A DNA stretch of 64,000 bases, taken from Pectobacterium zantedeschiae. Lineage in GTDB: Bacteria; Pseudomonadota; Gammaproteobacteria; Enterobacterales; Enterobacteriaceae. This document shows positions 1-8,707 of the stretch, one piece after another. The stretch's first letter is position 1. Every line of letters starts with the position of its first letter. The DNA lies in assembly GCF_004137795.1 (NCBI RefSeq), contig NZ_NWTM01000002.1:434001-498000 (forward strand). The letters are read 5' to 3'. Below the pieces are notes generated by a model, which saw only the letters and a program-made list of their open reading frames with translations, had not been told where the DNA came from and did not search any database. A program made the position numbers and the translations under genes.

Positions 1-299
1 AGTTAAATGATACGATAGTTTTTTCATGGAAAGTTGGGTTAATGGTATTTGGTTCTCCTTTGCTATTCTATTTTTCATATTTATTTTTTTATTCTGCAAT
101 AAATAATAAAGTGGCGAAAATTAATAATAAATTTGGAGGAGGGTTATTTATAATAATGATCGTTGGTGCTGTAATTAGTTCATTCTCATCTTTCTACATG
201 TCTTATAATTTTAGATATTATGGTTATGAAATATGTCCTAAAACATCCTGGATGGACCCCAATAAGTATGTGAAAGACATCGCTCTTTGTAAAGAGTAA
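1..299 (+). CDS. DUF1240-type small membrane protein, copy 1 (5' truncated by window)
   Basis: The reading frame is open from the first base (first full codon at 3), so the gene starts upstream of the window and the internal ATG at 42 is not its start. It encodes hydrophobic segments and ends with a conserved C-terminus (CPKTSWMDPN, then YVKDIALCKE). The same ending occurs in the next two genes, so this is the first visible member of a tandem paralogue array. Its middle (LMVFGSPLLFYFSY) is nearly identical to copy 3, but its last codons match copy 2, which suggests recombination between copies. I recall the family as DUF1240, known mainly from Pectobacterium and relatives and without an assigned function. 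Base composition is much more AT-rich than the backbone. Confidence 0.8.
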   Translation, partial: LNDTIVFSWKVGLMVFGSPLLFYFSYLFFYSAINNKVAKINNKFGGGLFIIMIVGAVISSFSSFYMSYNFRYYGYEICPKTSWMDPNKYVKDIALCKE

Positions 300-345
300 A
301 AATGGTACGAGAGTATTATTTTTCATGCTTGGGGGAGGAGCATTC

Positions 346-750
346 ATGGTTAAGATAAATAGACCGTTTTTTTTCATATATTCAGTTTTTATTTTTATTA
401 TTTCATGCTGGGGAGGATGGTTCTCTTTAAGCGGGTATATTGATTTCTTTAATCTAAATGATGTCATTTCATTTTCATGGAAACTCGGGGTGGTGATTTT
501 TCTAGTTCCAATAGTGTTCCAGTTTTCTTATTTTGGTTTTTTTTCTGCTATAAAAAATAGACCAATTAAAATGAATAATAAAATTTCAAATGCATTGGTT
601 GTATTTGCTATTTTTGGTACTGTGGTGAGTTTGTTTTCATCTATGTATATCTCTTATAGTCTTAATGAGCAGGGTTATAAAACCTGTCCCAAGAGCTCAT
701 GGATAGCTCCCAATAAATATGTGAAAGACATCGCTCTTTGTAAAGAGTAA
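346..750 (+). CDS. DUF1240-type small membrane protein, copy 2
   Basis: 134 aa. The ATG at 346 is preferred over an in-frame upstream start at 325 because a strong ribosome binding site (GGGGGAGGAG, 331-340) sits just before it, and because copy 3 aligns from the same MVK residues. Three to four hydrophobic stretches (about residues 8-30, 45-65 and 78-100) predict an inner-membrane protein, followed by a polar tail with two Cys in the CPKSSW...LCKE pattern. It lies 46 bp after copy 1 and 57 bp before copy 3, all on one strand, so the three may be co-transcribed. Function is unknown. Its size, membrane nature and tandem duplication resemble immunity proteins, but that is inference. Confidence 0.82.
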   Translation: MVKINRPFFFIYSVFIFIISCWGGWFSLSGYIDFFNLNDVISFSWKLGVVIFLVPIVFQFSYFGFFSAIKNRPIKMNNKISNALVVFAIFGTVVSLFSSMYISYSLNEQGYKTCPKSSWIAPNKYVKDIALCKE

Positions 751-807
751 GAAGAAAAATGGACGTCTGATAGGGAATGCTTTTTCATGCCTAGGGGGGA
801 GTCAGTC

Positions 808-1209
808 GTGGTTAAGGTAAACAGGCCATTAGTTGGCATATTTGCAGTTTTCCTTTTTTTTCTTTCATGTTTTATTAGCTGGATTTCTTTCAATGGATAT
901 TTGAGTTTTTTACAAAAAAGTGATGTGATAATTTTTTCATGGAAACTTGGGTTAATGGTATTTGGATCACCTCTGTTGTTTTATTTTTCATATTTGGCAT
1001 TTTATTCAGCTATAAAAAATGAAGTACCTAAAATGAATAATAAACTAGCTAACTCATTAGCTATTATAGCTATATTTGGTGCTGTCTTTAGTTTTTTTTC
1101 ATCAATTTATATATCATACGATCTTAATGATAAAGATTATAAAATCTGTCCTAAGAACTCATGGATGGATCCCAATAAGTATGTGAAAGACATTTCTCTT
1201 TGTGATTAA
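808..1209 (+). CDS. DUF1240-type small membrane protein, copy 3
   Basis: 133 aa from a GTG start at 808, preceded by AGGGGGGAG (793-801). The start choice follows alignment with copy 2 (MVKVNRP versus MVKINRP). The hydrophobic profile and C-terminal motif (CPKNSWMDPN, YVKDISLC) are those of the other two copies. The gene converges on hcp at 1265-1744, with a shared hairpin between them. It is AT-rich like its neighbours, consistent with acquired DNA. No biochemical role is known for this family. Confidence 0.82.
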   Translation: MVKVNRPLVGIFAVFLFFLSCFISWISFNGYLSFLQKSDVIIFSWKLGLMVFGSPLLFYFSYLAFYSAIKNEVPKMNNKLANSLAIIAIFGAVFSFFSSIYISYDLNDKDYKICPKNSWMDPNKYVKDISLCD

Positions 1210-1214
1210 TGGTG

Positions 1215-1250
1215 AATAACAAGCACAACTAATAAGATGTGCCTGTTATT
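1215..1250. terminator. Hairpin between convergent DUF1240 array and hcp
   Basis: Inverted repeat AATAACA-A-GCACA ... TGTGC-C-TGTTATT with a loop of about 10 nt. It lies in the 55-bp gap between two convergent genes and could stop transcription from both sides; A/T-rich flanks serve as short U tracts. Judged by eye only. Confidence 0.5.
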
Positions 1251-1264
1251 AAAGGTCATAAATA

Positions 1265-1744
1265 TTAGAGGCTCATTTCCTCCCAAATGCTGTAACCCGA
1301 TGTTCCTGCGATTTTGTGGTTCCATGCTATGGTTTTATATTTTATCTGGACTTTTTCATACGGCATGATGTCGTTGTTATCGATGACGTGTGGATAGACA
1401 CAGGTGACGTCGACAATGCTCGCATCGGTTAAGGTGACTTCGTAATAAAGTTCTAACTGCCCAGCAGAATTGACGCGATAAAAATAAAATGCCACATCAA
1501 CCTTTTCATTATAAGAGATTGCCATTCCTAATAATGGGGACGACTTATCGATTGGCTTAATAAAATGAATCGGGTGATGCGCGACATTCTGATCGCGGCT
1601 GATGCTATGGTTTAAACCTAATACTTGTATTTGATCTTCATGACCCGTTTGGTAGCGATTACCAATCGAATCTAGCGTTGAGCAACCAGATGATATTAAA
1701 CCCTGTTTTTGGCCATTAATGCTGGCATAAATCAAATTAGCCAT
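1265..1744 (-). CDS. hcp: Hcp-family type VI secretion tube protein (orphan)
   Basis: 159 aa, the usual length for enterobacterial Hcp. Family hallmarks are visible: the start MANLIYASINGQKQG, the GCSTLDSIGN segment, HEDQIQVLGLNH, the conserved VAHHPIHFIKPIDKSSPLL block, and the end YEKVQIKYKTIAWNH...GTSGYSIWE. Hcp forms hexameric rings stacked inside the contractile T6SS sheath, is exported to the medium or target cell, and can carry effectors in its lumen. No other T6SS core gene, vgrG or PAAR gene lies in the window on this side, so this looks like an orphan hcp feeding a T6SS encoded elsewhere. There is no C-terminal extension, so it is not an evolved (fusion) Hcp. The neighbouring convergent membrane-protein array may be linked to it. 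Confidence 0.9.
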   Translation of the reverse strand: MANLIYASINGQKQGLISSGCSTLDSIGNRYQTGHEDQIQVLGLNHSISRDQNVAHHPIHFIKPIDKSSPLLGMAISYNEKVDVAFYFYRVNSAGQLELYYEVTLTDASIVDVTCVYPHVIDNNDIMPYEKVQIKYKTIAWNHKIAGTSGYSIWEEMSL

Positions 1745-1862
1745 ATCAAATCCTTATGAGAATATTTATCAATAGACTGCGTGATAATATATTGATTATC
1801 CGCACAGAAATAATACGGCTAAGACAAAGCTAAAGTAAAGCGAGCCATAATAAAAGATGAAG

Positions 1863-2366
1863 TTAGACCGAGCCTGAATTTATTTCTCGCCAGTTTAGCC
1901 AGATGCGCATATCAAATTCCAACTGATGGTAGTCAGGATCCATATGGCAGCAGAGTTGATAGAAGGCCTTGTTGTGGTCTTTTTCTTTGAGGTGGGCGAG
2001 TTCGTGTACCACGATCATCCGCAGGAAATCTTCTGGCCCGTCACGAAATAGCGTCGCTATCCTGATTTCATTGTTGGATTTTAATTTTCCGCCTTGCACT
2101 CGCGCCACAAACGTATTGGTTCCCAGCGTCCCTTTTATCGGATTCTGTTTATTGTCGTAAAGCACCTTTGATATCGCTGGGGCGTTTTTCAGATAGCGCT
2201 GTTTCAGTTCGGCAACAAACTGATAGAGCGACTTATCACTCTGGATCTGATGGCGGCCAGGATACCTTTTTTCCAACCAGGGGCCGAGTTTGCCTTGATC
2301 GAGGAGCGTTTGTACCTGGGCAACAATCGCCGGAGGGTAACCGTTCAGGTAACGTAGTTGAGTCAT
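1863..2366 (-). CDS. ygjP: YgjP-like metal-dependent hydrolase
   Basis: 167 aa from the ATG at 2366. An in-frame TTG six codons upstream is possible but not needed, because E. coli YgjP aligns from this ATG. The sequence carries the zinc-peptidase-like motif HELAH (within MIVVHELAHLKEKDHNKAF), followed by the conserved CCHMDPDYHQLEFD stretch. The family (DUF45/YgjP) has a metalloprotease-type fold. E. coli YgjP is described as a nucleotide (UTP) pyrophosphatase in recent annotation, which I cite from memory. It stands alone, on the same strand as tyrB upstream. Confidence 0.85.
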   Translation of the reverse strand: MTQLRYLNGYPPAIVAQVQTLLDQGKLGPWLEKRYPGRHQIQSDKSLYQFVAELKQRYLKNAPAISKVLYDNKQNPIKGTLGTNTFVARVQGGKLKSNNEIRIATLFRDGPEDFLRMIVVHELAHLKEKDHNKAFYQLCCHMDPDYHQLEFDMRIWLNWREINSGSV

Positions 2367-2449
2367 GGGATTTTTATCACACAAGCCACTGAGTTAAGCG
2401 AGTTCACAACGGTGAGTCGGTTAAGCCAGTGGCTTTATCATTTTACGGT

Positions 2450-3643
2450 TTACTGAATGGCGGCGAAAGCGGCAGCGACGCGCTGGACGTTGCTATGGTT
2501 CAGCCCCGCCATACACATACGACCGCTGGCGATCAGGTACACGCCAAATTCTTCACGCAGGCGGTCAACCTGTTCCGGGCTGAAACCGGTGTAACTGAAC
2601 ATACCGCGCTGAGTGAGGAGGTAGTCGAAGTTGCGGTTTGGCAGTGCATTTTTCAATGCGGAAACCAGCTCCTGACGCATGCTTAGAATGCGGGTGCGCA
2701 TCTCCTCGACTTCCGCTTTCCAGTCGGCATTCAACTGCACGTCGTTCAGGACTTTAGAAACCACCTGTGCGCCGAAATTTGGTGGGGAAGAGTAGTTACG
2801 GCGTACGGTCGCTTTTAACTGACCCAGCACACGCTGTGCGCTGTCGGCATCGTCACACACCACGGAAAGACCGCCGACGCGCTCGCTATACAGTGAGAAA
2901 ATCTTGGAGAACGAGTTGGCGATGAGTGCTGGAACGCCCGCGCTGGCAACGGCGCGAATCGCATAGGCATCCTGCTCGATCCCAAGGCCAAAGCCCTGAT
3001 AGGCAATGTCCATAAACGGAATCAGCTCGCGCTGGATGATAACCTCAATGACGCGATCCCACTGTTCGGTAGTGAGATCGGAACCGGTCGGGTTATGGCA
3101 GCACGGATGCAACAGTACAATGCTGCGCGCTGGCAGCGTTTGCAGAGTGGATAGCATGGCGTCAAATTTCACACCCAGACTTTCACCATCGAAGTACGGG
3201 TAGGTATGAACGTGAAAACCCGCGCCCTCGAAAATTGCAATATGGTTTTCCCATGTTGGATCGCTGACCCACACTTCTGAATGCGGGAAATAACGTTTTA
3301 GGAAATCCGCACCGACTTTCAGCGCACCGGAACCGCCCAGCGTCTGAATGGTGGCGATGCGGCCAGCTTCCAGCGCCGCGTGGTTTGCACCAAATAGCAG
3401 TTGTTGGATCGCGGTACGATAAGGCTGTAACCCTTCCATCGGCAGATAAGAACTCGCGCTCTGAGCTGGCTGTTTCAGGCTGCTTTCTGCCGCACTGACG
3501 GATCGCAACTGCGGGATAATATTCTGCTCGTTGTAGTACAGCCCGATACTTAAATTGATCTTATCTGCTCTTGGATCCAGCTTGAATTTTTCCATCAGAG
3601 ACAGGATAGGATCTCCGGCATAGGTATCAACGTTTTGAAACAC
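2450..3643 (-). CDS. tyrB: Aromatic amino acid aminotransferase TyrB
   Basis: 397 aa, as in E. coli TyrB. It is a fold-type I PLP aminotransferase that makes Tyr and Phe from their 2-oxo acids with glutamate, and contributes to leucine synthesis. The PLP-binding lysine is K247 in [15 protein letters not shown]; the substrate motif HPCCHNPTG and a conserved Asp in MDIAYQG are present. In E. coli tyrB follows alr; here it lies in a separate block next to an Lrp-type regulator and an AroP-type permease, forming an aromatic amino acid locus. No clear TyrR box (TGTAAA-N6-TTTACA) was found upstream. The YitT-family gene is 64 bp upstream on the same strand, so the two may be co-transcribed. Confidence 0.95.
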   Translation of the reverse strand: MFQNVDTYAGDPILSLMEKFKLDPRADKINLSIGLYYNEQNIIPQLRSVSAAESSLKQPAQSASSYLPMEGLQPYRTAIQQLLFGANHAALEAGRIATIQTLGGSGALKVGADFLKRYFPHSEVWVSDPTWENHIAIFEGAGFHVHTYPYFDGESLGVKFDAMLSTLQTLPARSIVLLHPCCHNPTGSDLTTEQWDRVIEVIIQRELIPFMDIAYQGFGLGIEQDAYAIRAVASAGVPALIANSFSKIFSLYSERVGGLSVVCDDADSAQRVLGQLKATVRRNYSSPPNFGAQVVSKVLNDVQLNADWKAEVEEMRTRILSMRQELVSALKNALPNRNFDYLLTQRGMFSYTGFSPEQVDRLREEFGVYLIASGRMCMAGLNHSNVQRVAAAFAAIQ

Positions 3644-3707
3644 AGTGTAGCTCTCCTGAGTGTGTCATTTTTATGGGTACCGCAACCCCGACGATGGTGG
3701 GGGACAA

Positions 3708-4322
3708 TCAAGCCGTATAACGGCCAGGGCGATGATTCATCGCGATAATCAGGTTCAGAATGGTTGCCCCCAGAATCGAAGCAATCAACATCGGTATGCT
3801 TACCACGAACAGGGAAGTCAGCACAATCATAACGTCAACGCCCATTTGGACTTTTCCCGCCCGCAGGTCGTATTTGTCCTGAAGATATAGCGCCAGAATA
3901 TTAACGCCGCCGAGGCTGGCCTTATGGCGGAACAGCACAACAAAACCTATTCCAGTGATGATATTACCGAACAGCGTGGCGTAGAACGGATTGAGCTGAT
4001 CGAAATGAATGAACAGTGGATGTAGATCGGAAAACAGGGACACGAGCCCGACGGCGCTGAAGGTTTTCACCGTAAATTCCCACCCCATGCGGCGTACTGC
4101 CAGATAGTAAAAGGGCAGATTCAGCAGGAAAAACGCGACGCCAAAGGAAACGTTTGTCAGATAATGGATAAGAAAAGCAATGCCTGCGGTGCCACCGGTG
4201 AGCGCGCCAGCCTGACGCAGCAGGATGATACCAAATGACGCCATCAGTGTGCCGATCACGATTGCCAGAACGTCTTCCAGCAGCGTGTGTGATATTTTTT
4301 TGGTGGGAATAACGTTATCCAT
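3708..4322 (-). CDS. YitT family membrane protein
   Basis: 204 aa from the ATG at 4322; a GTG three codons earlier (4331) is the alternative start. The protein is strongly hydrophobic with about five transmembrane segments and the YitT/DUF161 signature GGTAGIAFL near residue 40. The family is widespread and poorly characterised, with transport roles proposed. It precedes tyrB on the same strand by 64 bp, so a role in amino acid transport or homeostasis is conceivable but unproven. Confidence 0.8.
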   Translation of the reverse strand: MDNVIPTKKISHTLLEDVLAIVIGTLMASFGIILLRQAGALTGGTAGIAFLIHYLTNVSFGVAFFLLNLPFYYLAVRRMGWEFTVKTFSAVGLVSLFSDLHPLFIHFDQLNPFYATLFGNIITGIGFVVLFRHKASLGGVNILALYLQDKYDLRAGKVQMGVDVMIVLTSLFVVSIPMLIASILGATILNLIIAMNHRPGRYTA

Positions 4323-4573
4323 GGTGAGCACTCAATAGACTGTCGTAAAAATATGTGCTTACCAAAGCAAGAATCACACCAGATGATGCCGCTTAGCGGC
4401 TGATTTATGTGAAATATCCGCGGTAATAAGAGTAACGTATTGAATTATATAAATGAAAATAATGCGTGATTTGTGCGTAAATTGTCATTTATTTGGTTGT
4501 GTCGTGCGATAAATTGTGGTTTATTGCGTAAGTTGCTCGTTTTTTTGCACCAAATAGACGCAATTGCCCCAAA

Positions 4574-5053
4574 TCAGGGCAATGCTGGCAGTTCTGGCGT
4601 GATCAAACCGTTCTCTTTAAGGCGGTTTAATACCACCGAGGTTTTCAGATGCGCGATGCTCTTATTCTGCGACAGAATCTGGCTAATCAGCGTGCTGAGT
4701 CCAGGCAGATCCGCGACGGCGACTTTTAACAGATAATCGGCATCACCCGTGGTTTTATAGGCGTCAATAATCGCATCCACTTCCCCCAGCATCTGGTGAA
4801 AGCGTTCAACGTATTCGCTGGTGTGGTTGATCAACCGTACTTCAATTAACCCCAGACATTCCAATCCAACGGCATTCGGCGACAGGCGTGCATGGTAGCC
4901 AAGAATGAGCTGTGCCTGTTCCAGCGCGATACGGCGACGAGAGCATTGCGAGGCGGAAAGACCGACCAGTTCGCTCAATTCCTGATTGGTCAGGCGGCCA
5001 TTGGTCTGTAGCAGCGTCAGGATTTTCAGATCGAAATCATCAATGTTGTACAT
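4574..5053 (-). CDS. Lrp/AsnC family transcriptional regulator
   Basis: 159 aa. An N-terminal winged HTH (about residues 5-60, LKILTLLQTNGRLTNQELSE ...) is followed by a C-terminal RAM/ligand-binding domain with the typical GDADYLLKVAV stretch. Members form octamers or hexadecamers that bind amino acids and regulate nearby transport or catabolic genes. It is divergent from the aromatic amino acid permease and sits beside tyrB, so it probably regulates aromatic amino acid uptake. The effector is inferred from context only. Confidence 0.88.
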   Translation of the reverse strand: MYNIDDFDLKILTLLQTNGRLTNQELSELVGLSASQCSRRRIALEQAQLILGYHARLSPNAVGLECLGLIEVRLINHTSEYVERFHQMLGEVDAIIDAYKTTGDADYLLKVAVADLPGLSTLISQILSQNKSIAHLKTSVVLNRLKENGLITPELPALP

Positions 5054-5211
5054 CGCGTTCCCTAAACCGTGTCAGATAGTGAGTCAAACAGACTACCAGC
5101 TTTTTAGGCTGTGTTGCCTATGAGATTTTTATCGCTACAGGGTCGCGTAATCTCAGTTTGCACCATGATGGTTCAATTCATGCATCGTAGGGCAAAAGGT
5201 GATGCCATTTT

Positions 5212-5237
5212 GTGCATTATTTATCGTTAATATGCAC
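5212..5237. promoter_or_regulatory. Candidate Lrp-type operator in the divergent regulator/permease region
   Basis: An imperfect dyad with arms GTGCATTA and TAATATGCAC lies in the 359-bp AT-rich gap (5054-5412) between the Lrp/AsnC gene and the permease. The gap has no other gene; it also shows A/T tracts that are typical of promoters bound by Lrp-like proteins. Assigning it to this regulator is inference. Confidence 0.4.
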
Positions 5238-5412
5238 TTAATGTTCGTATTTTTTAATTTAATGCGTGATGTGTGAAATTTGGGTGGAAATAAATTTTCC
5301 CATTTTTCATTGCGTTATGTGAATGATGATCATGATGGCAGGGCTGAGGGGCTATCTGGCCCGATAGTTGCTACACCTTCCCGATTCGAATTTTATTGCT
5401 GACGGGGGAAGA

Positions 5413-6798
5413 ATGGATACACAACAAGAAGAAGGGCAGTTGAAACGAGGATTGAAAAATCGCCATATTCAACTGATCGCACTGGGAGGTGCGGTAGGAA
5501 CTGGGCTGTTTTTAGGCATCGCGCAGACCATCAAAATGGCGGGGCCATCGGTGCTGCTTGGCTATGCGATTGCGGGCGTGATCGCATTCTTTATTATGCG
5601 CCAACTAGGTGAAATGGTGGTGGAAGAGCCTGTTGCTGGCTCGTTCAGCCACTTTGCGTATAAGTATTGGGGCGAGTTCGCCGGGTTTATGTCTGGTTGG
5701 AATTATTGGGTGCTGTACGTTTTGGTCAGTATGGCAGAGTTAACCGCGGTCGGGATCTATATTCAGTACTGGTGGCCGGATGTGCCTACCTGGGTTTCTG
5801 CGGGGGCATTCTTTGTACTGATTAACGCCATCAATCTGACTAGCGTTAAAGTGTACGGCGAAATGGAATTTTGGTTTTCGATCATTAAGGTGGCGGCCAT
5901 CATGGGGATGATTGTATTTGGCTGCTATCTGTTGTTCAGTGGGGCTGGTGGCCCTGACGCTAGCGTCGCAAATCTATGGCAACACGGTGGTTTCTTCCCG
6001 AATGGCGTCAGCGGTATGGTCATGGCGATGGCAGTGATCATGTTTTCCTTTGGTGGACTTGAGCTGGTAGGGATCACTGCGGCTGAAGCTGACGATCCGC
6101 AAAACAGCATTCCGCGTGCGACGAATCAGGTTATTTATCGCATTCTGCTGTTTTACGTTGGAGCGTTGGCTGTGCTGCTGTCGCTGTATCCGTGGGGGAA
6201 AGTCGTGGAAGGCGGTAGCCCGTTCGTCATGATTTTTCATGCACTGGATAGTAACGTCGTGGCTACCGTTCTGAATCTGGTGGTACTGTCGGCCGCTCTG
6301 TCGGTTTACAACAGCTGTGTGTACTGCAACAGTCGGATGCTATTCGGGTTGGCGAAACAGGGGAACGCGCCGCGAGCGTTGCTGAACGTGAATAAGCGTG
6401 GCATTCCGTTGGTGGCACTCGGCGTATCGGCACTTGCGACGGCACTGTGTGTCGTGATCAACTATCTGATGCCGGGAAAAGCCTTTGAGCTGCTGATGGC
6501 GCTAGTGGTCTCTGCCTTGGTGATCAACTGGGCGATGATTTGCATCACTCACCTGAAATTTCGTGCGGCGAAACAACAGGAAGGCCAGAAGACGCGCTTC
6601 AAAAGCCTCGGTTATCCTGTGACGAATGTGATTTGTCTGCTGTTTCTGGCGGGGATTTTGATCATCATGGCGATGACGCCGGGTATTCAGATCTCCGTGC
6701 TGTTGATTCCGTTCTGGCTTCTTGCACTGGCTGTAAGCTACGTGGTGAAAAAGAAGAAAAGCACGGTGGATACGCTGGCAGTAAAACCTGACTGTTAA
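5413..6798 (+). CDS. aroP: Aromatic amino acid permease, AroP/PheP type
   Basis: 461 aa from the ATG at 5413 (GGGGGAAG just upstream); an upstream in-frame start at 5368 is not needed, since AroP homologues align from QLKRGLKNRHIQLIALGG. It is an APC-superfamily (AAT) transporter with 12 predicted transmembrane helices and the conserved GAVGTGLFLG, GEMVVEEPVAGSF and FSFGGLELVGITAAE motifs. It is an inner-membrane H+ symporter for Phe, Tyr and Trp in the AroP/PheP subgroup. The sequence looks intermediate between E. coli AroP and PheP, so exact substrate preference is open. It is divergent from the Lrp-type gene and close to tyrB. A hairpin follows at 6831. Confidence 0.88.
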   Translation: MDTQQEEGQLKRGLKNRHIQLIALGGAVGTGLFLGIAQTIKMAGPSVLLGYAIAGVIAFFIMRQLGEMVVEEPVAGSFSHFAYKYWGEFAGFMSGWNYWVLYVLVSMAELTAVGIYIQYWWPDVPTWVSAGAFFVLINAINLTSVKVYGEMEFWFSIIKVAAIMGMIVFGCYLLFSGAGGPDASVANLWQHGGFFPNGVSGMVMAMAVIMFSFGGLELVGITAAEADDPQNSIPRATNQVIYRILLFYVGALAVLLSLYPWGKVVEGGSPFVMIFHALDSNVVATVLNLVVLSAALSVYNSCVYCNSRMLFGLAKQGNAPRALLNVNKRGIPLVALGVSALATALCVVINYLMPGKAFELLMALVVSALVINWAMICITHLKFRAAKQQEGQKTRFKSLGYPVTNVICLLFLAGILIIMAMTPGIQISVLLIPFWLLALAVSYVVKKKKSTVDTLAVKPDC

Positions 6799-6830
6799 TT
6801 AATCAAAAAGCACTTCTTAATTAAGACAAA

Positions 6831-6855
6831 AGGCACTTCCGATCGTGGAGTGCCT
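6831..6855 (+). terminator. Probable rho-independent terminator of the permease
   Basis: AGGCACT ... AGTGCCT stem (7 bp) with an 11-nt loop, followed by the moderately T-rich GATGTTTATTCTG. The weak U tract lowers confidence. Confidence 0.5.
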
Positions 6856-6931
6856 GATGTTTATTCTGTTAATGATGTTGATCTTTTGAATGATGATTCT
6901 CGGAATAGCGTGATAGCCATTCTGAGCATCA

Positions 6932-7591
6932 TCACTCCACAATGATCCGTTCGTCGCCCTCTCCCAAACATACCGTTAACTGCTGCCCGCTGGGGCTAAA
7001 AGCGCAGTAGGGTAGGGGATCACGCAGATAGAGGTGCAGCGGAAGTGCCATATAAAGTGCGATCAGCACGAATGCCGCGATTGTTTTGGCGGTGATGGTT
7101 TTTGTAGGGGCTGTTTTGGCCTGCGTTGTGCGCGCCGCTAGTTGAGCGTGCCGATATTTCACGACGCCGATAGTGGTCATCGCTACACCTACCAGTATGG
7201 ACACATACAGTTCGCCAGGTGTCGGAGAAAGTATCAGCTCCTCATTTTCATACGCTTGCCAGTATTGAATGCGCCACAGGGCGCTGATACCGATTTGCAC
7301 CAGTCCCCCGAGTATCCAGGCAATGCGCCATCCCGAGAGCTGAAAGAGCGCCAGAAAGCAAAATCCCGACGCTGCGCAAGACCAGTAAATAAGATCGAGT
7401 ATCGCACCGAACATGCCGCCAAACAGCGTGCCGCCTACATCCGTCGGTTTCAGGGTATAGTAATTAATGAGGGCAAACAGTGTCAGGATCGCGGCTACGG
7501 CAAGCCAGCTTGCCGTATAGTAGATAGCCCGTCTGAAAGCCGGCAAGCCAGGGGCTTGCCGATAAAAATCCATCAGTCCGTTTTTACTCAC
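6932..7591 (-). CDS. Uncharacterised inner-membrane protein downstream of alr
   Basis: 219 aa from a GTG at 7591 whose first codons overlap the alr stop by 8 nt, suggesting translational coupling. Another start is the ATG at 7573. About five hydrophobic segments are visible (residues 25-47, 55-85, 88-106, 128-145, 170-190), and the short C-terminal tail contains two Cys. I do not recognise a family. Because it is the last gene of the dnaB-alr strand, it is probably co-transcribed with alr. Confidence 0.7.
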   Translation of the reverse strand: MSKNGLMDFYRQAPGLPAFRRAIYYTASWLAVAAILTLFALINYYTLKPTDVGGTLFGGMFGAILDLIYWSCAASGFCFLALFQLSGWRIAWILGGLVQIGISALWRIQYWQAYENEELILSPTPGELYVSILVGVAMTTIGVVKYRHAQLAARTTQAKTAPTKTITAKTIAAFVLIALYMALPLHLYLRDPLPYCAFSPSGQQLTVCLGEGDERIIVE

Positions 7592-8666
7592 CGTCGACGT
7601 ATTCCAACGCAGTGCGCTGTGTTAGGCGGGTAATCAGTTCGTAGGCGCTGGCCCCCGTGTGTGCGGCAATGCGTTCAACCGGTAGCGTTGGCCCCCAAAG
7701 GATCACTTCATCGCCAACCTTATCCTGCGCATCCGGTCCTAAATCAACCGTAATCATATCCATCGATACGCGACCGGAAAGGGGGACTTCGCGACCGTTG
7801 ATGAACACGGGCGTACCGGCGGGTGCGCAGCGCGGGTAGCCATCGCCGTAGCCGACGGCCACGACGCCCAAACGGGTATCGCGCGGGCTCGTCCAGGTGC
7901 CGCCGTAGCCGACGGCTTCACCCGCTTTGTGTTCGCGAACGGCAATCAGATGAGAGGTAAAGGTCATGGCTGGCTGGAAGCCGAAATGCGCGGCATCTTC
8001 GTTATCCAGCGGCGATACACCATAGAGAATAATGCCAGGACGGACACGATCGCGGTGTGACTGTGGCCATAGCAAAATGCCACCGGAGGCCGCGATGGAC
8101 TGTGCGCCGGGCTTACCCTGAGTAAAGGTATCGAAGCAGGTCAACTGGCGCTCGGTAGTTCCGGCCTCGGGCTCGTCGGCACGGGAAAAGTGGCTCATGA
8201 TATTGACCGGCTGAACCACATTGCGACATGCGGTCAAACGCTGCCAAAACGCGTCGGCGTGTTCAGGCAGAACGCCAAGCCGGTGCATACCGGTATCGAG
8301 CTTCATCCACACGCGTAGCGGCTGTGACAGCGTAGCCTGCTCCAGCGCGGCAAGCTGTTCGGGGCTGTGAACGGCGGTTTCTAGCTGGTGCTCTACCAGA
8401 AGCGGGAGGTCGTCGGCGGAGAAAAAACCTTCCAGCAGGACGATCGGTTTGGTGATGCCTGCGGCACGCAGCGCCAGCGCCTCGGAGAGCCGCGCGACGC
8501 CGTAGCAGTCAGCGTCGCAAAAGGTATGGGCTGATTCGATCATGCCGTGGCCGTAGGCGTTGGCTTTCACGACGGCAACGACCTGACTGCCAGGCGCTAA
8601 CTGGCGGATTCGTTGCAGGTTGTGGCGTAAAGCACGCCGGTTAATGACGGCAGTTGCCGTTTTCAT
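7584..8666 (-). CDS. alr: Alanine racemase, biosynthetic
   Basis: 360 aa, the usual length. It interconverts L- and D-alanine, supplying D-Ala for peptidoglycan. The PLP lysine is K34 ([13 protein letters not shown]), and the catalytic tyrosine lies in the GYGGTW region near residue 255. The other conserved blocks ([30 protein letters not shown]) are intact. It lies 41 bp downstream of dnaB on the same strand, the same order as in E. coli. The start follows family length and similarity at [17 protein letters not shown]. Confidence 0.97.
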   Translation of the reverse strand: MKTATAVINRRALRHNLQRIRQLAPGSQVVAVVKANAYGHGMIESAHTFCDADCYGVARLSEALALRAAGITKPIVLLEGFFSADDLPLLVEHQLETAVHSPEQLAALEQATLSQPLRVWMKLDTGMHRLGVLPEHADAFWQRLTACRNVVQPVNIMSHFSRADEPEAGTTERQLTCFDTFTQGKPGAQSIAASGGILLWPQSHRDRVRPGIILYGVSPLDNEDAAHFGFQPAMTFTSHLIAVREHKAGEAVGYGGTWTSPRDTRLGVVAVGYGDGYPRCAPAGTPVFINGREVPLSGRVSMDMITVDLGPDAQDKVGDEVILWGPTLPVERIAAHTGASAYELITRLTQRTALEYVDGE

Positions 8667-8707
8667 TCTTGTTCCTTAGTGCAGTGTTGTCATTGCTGAG
8701 CGCTGCG

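Noticed and set aside
5054-5412. TyrR box near the AroP-type permease
   Set aside because: No TGTAAA-N6-TTTACA-like match was found by eye in this gap or upstream of tyrB.
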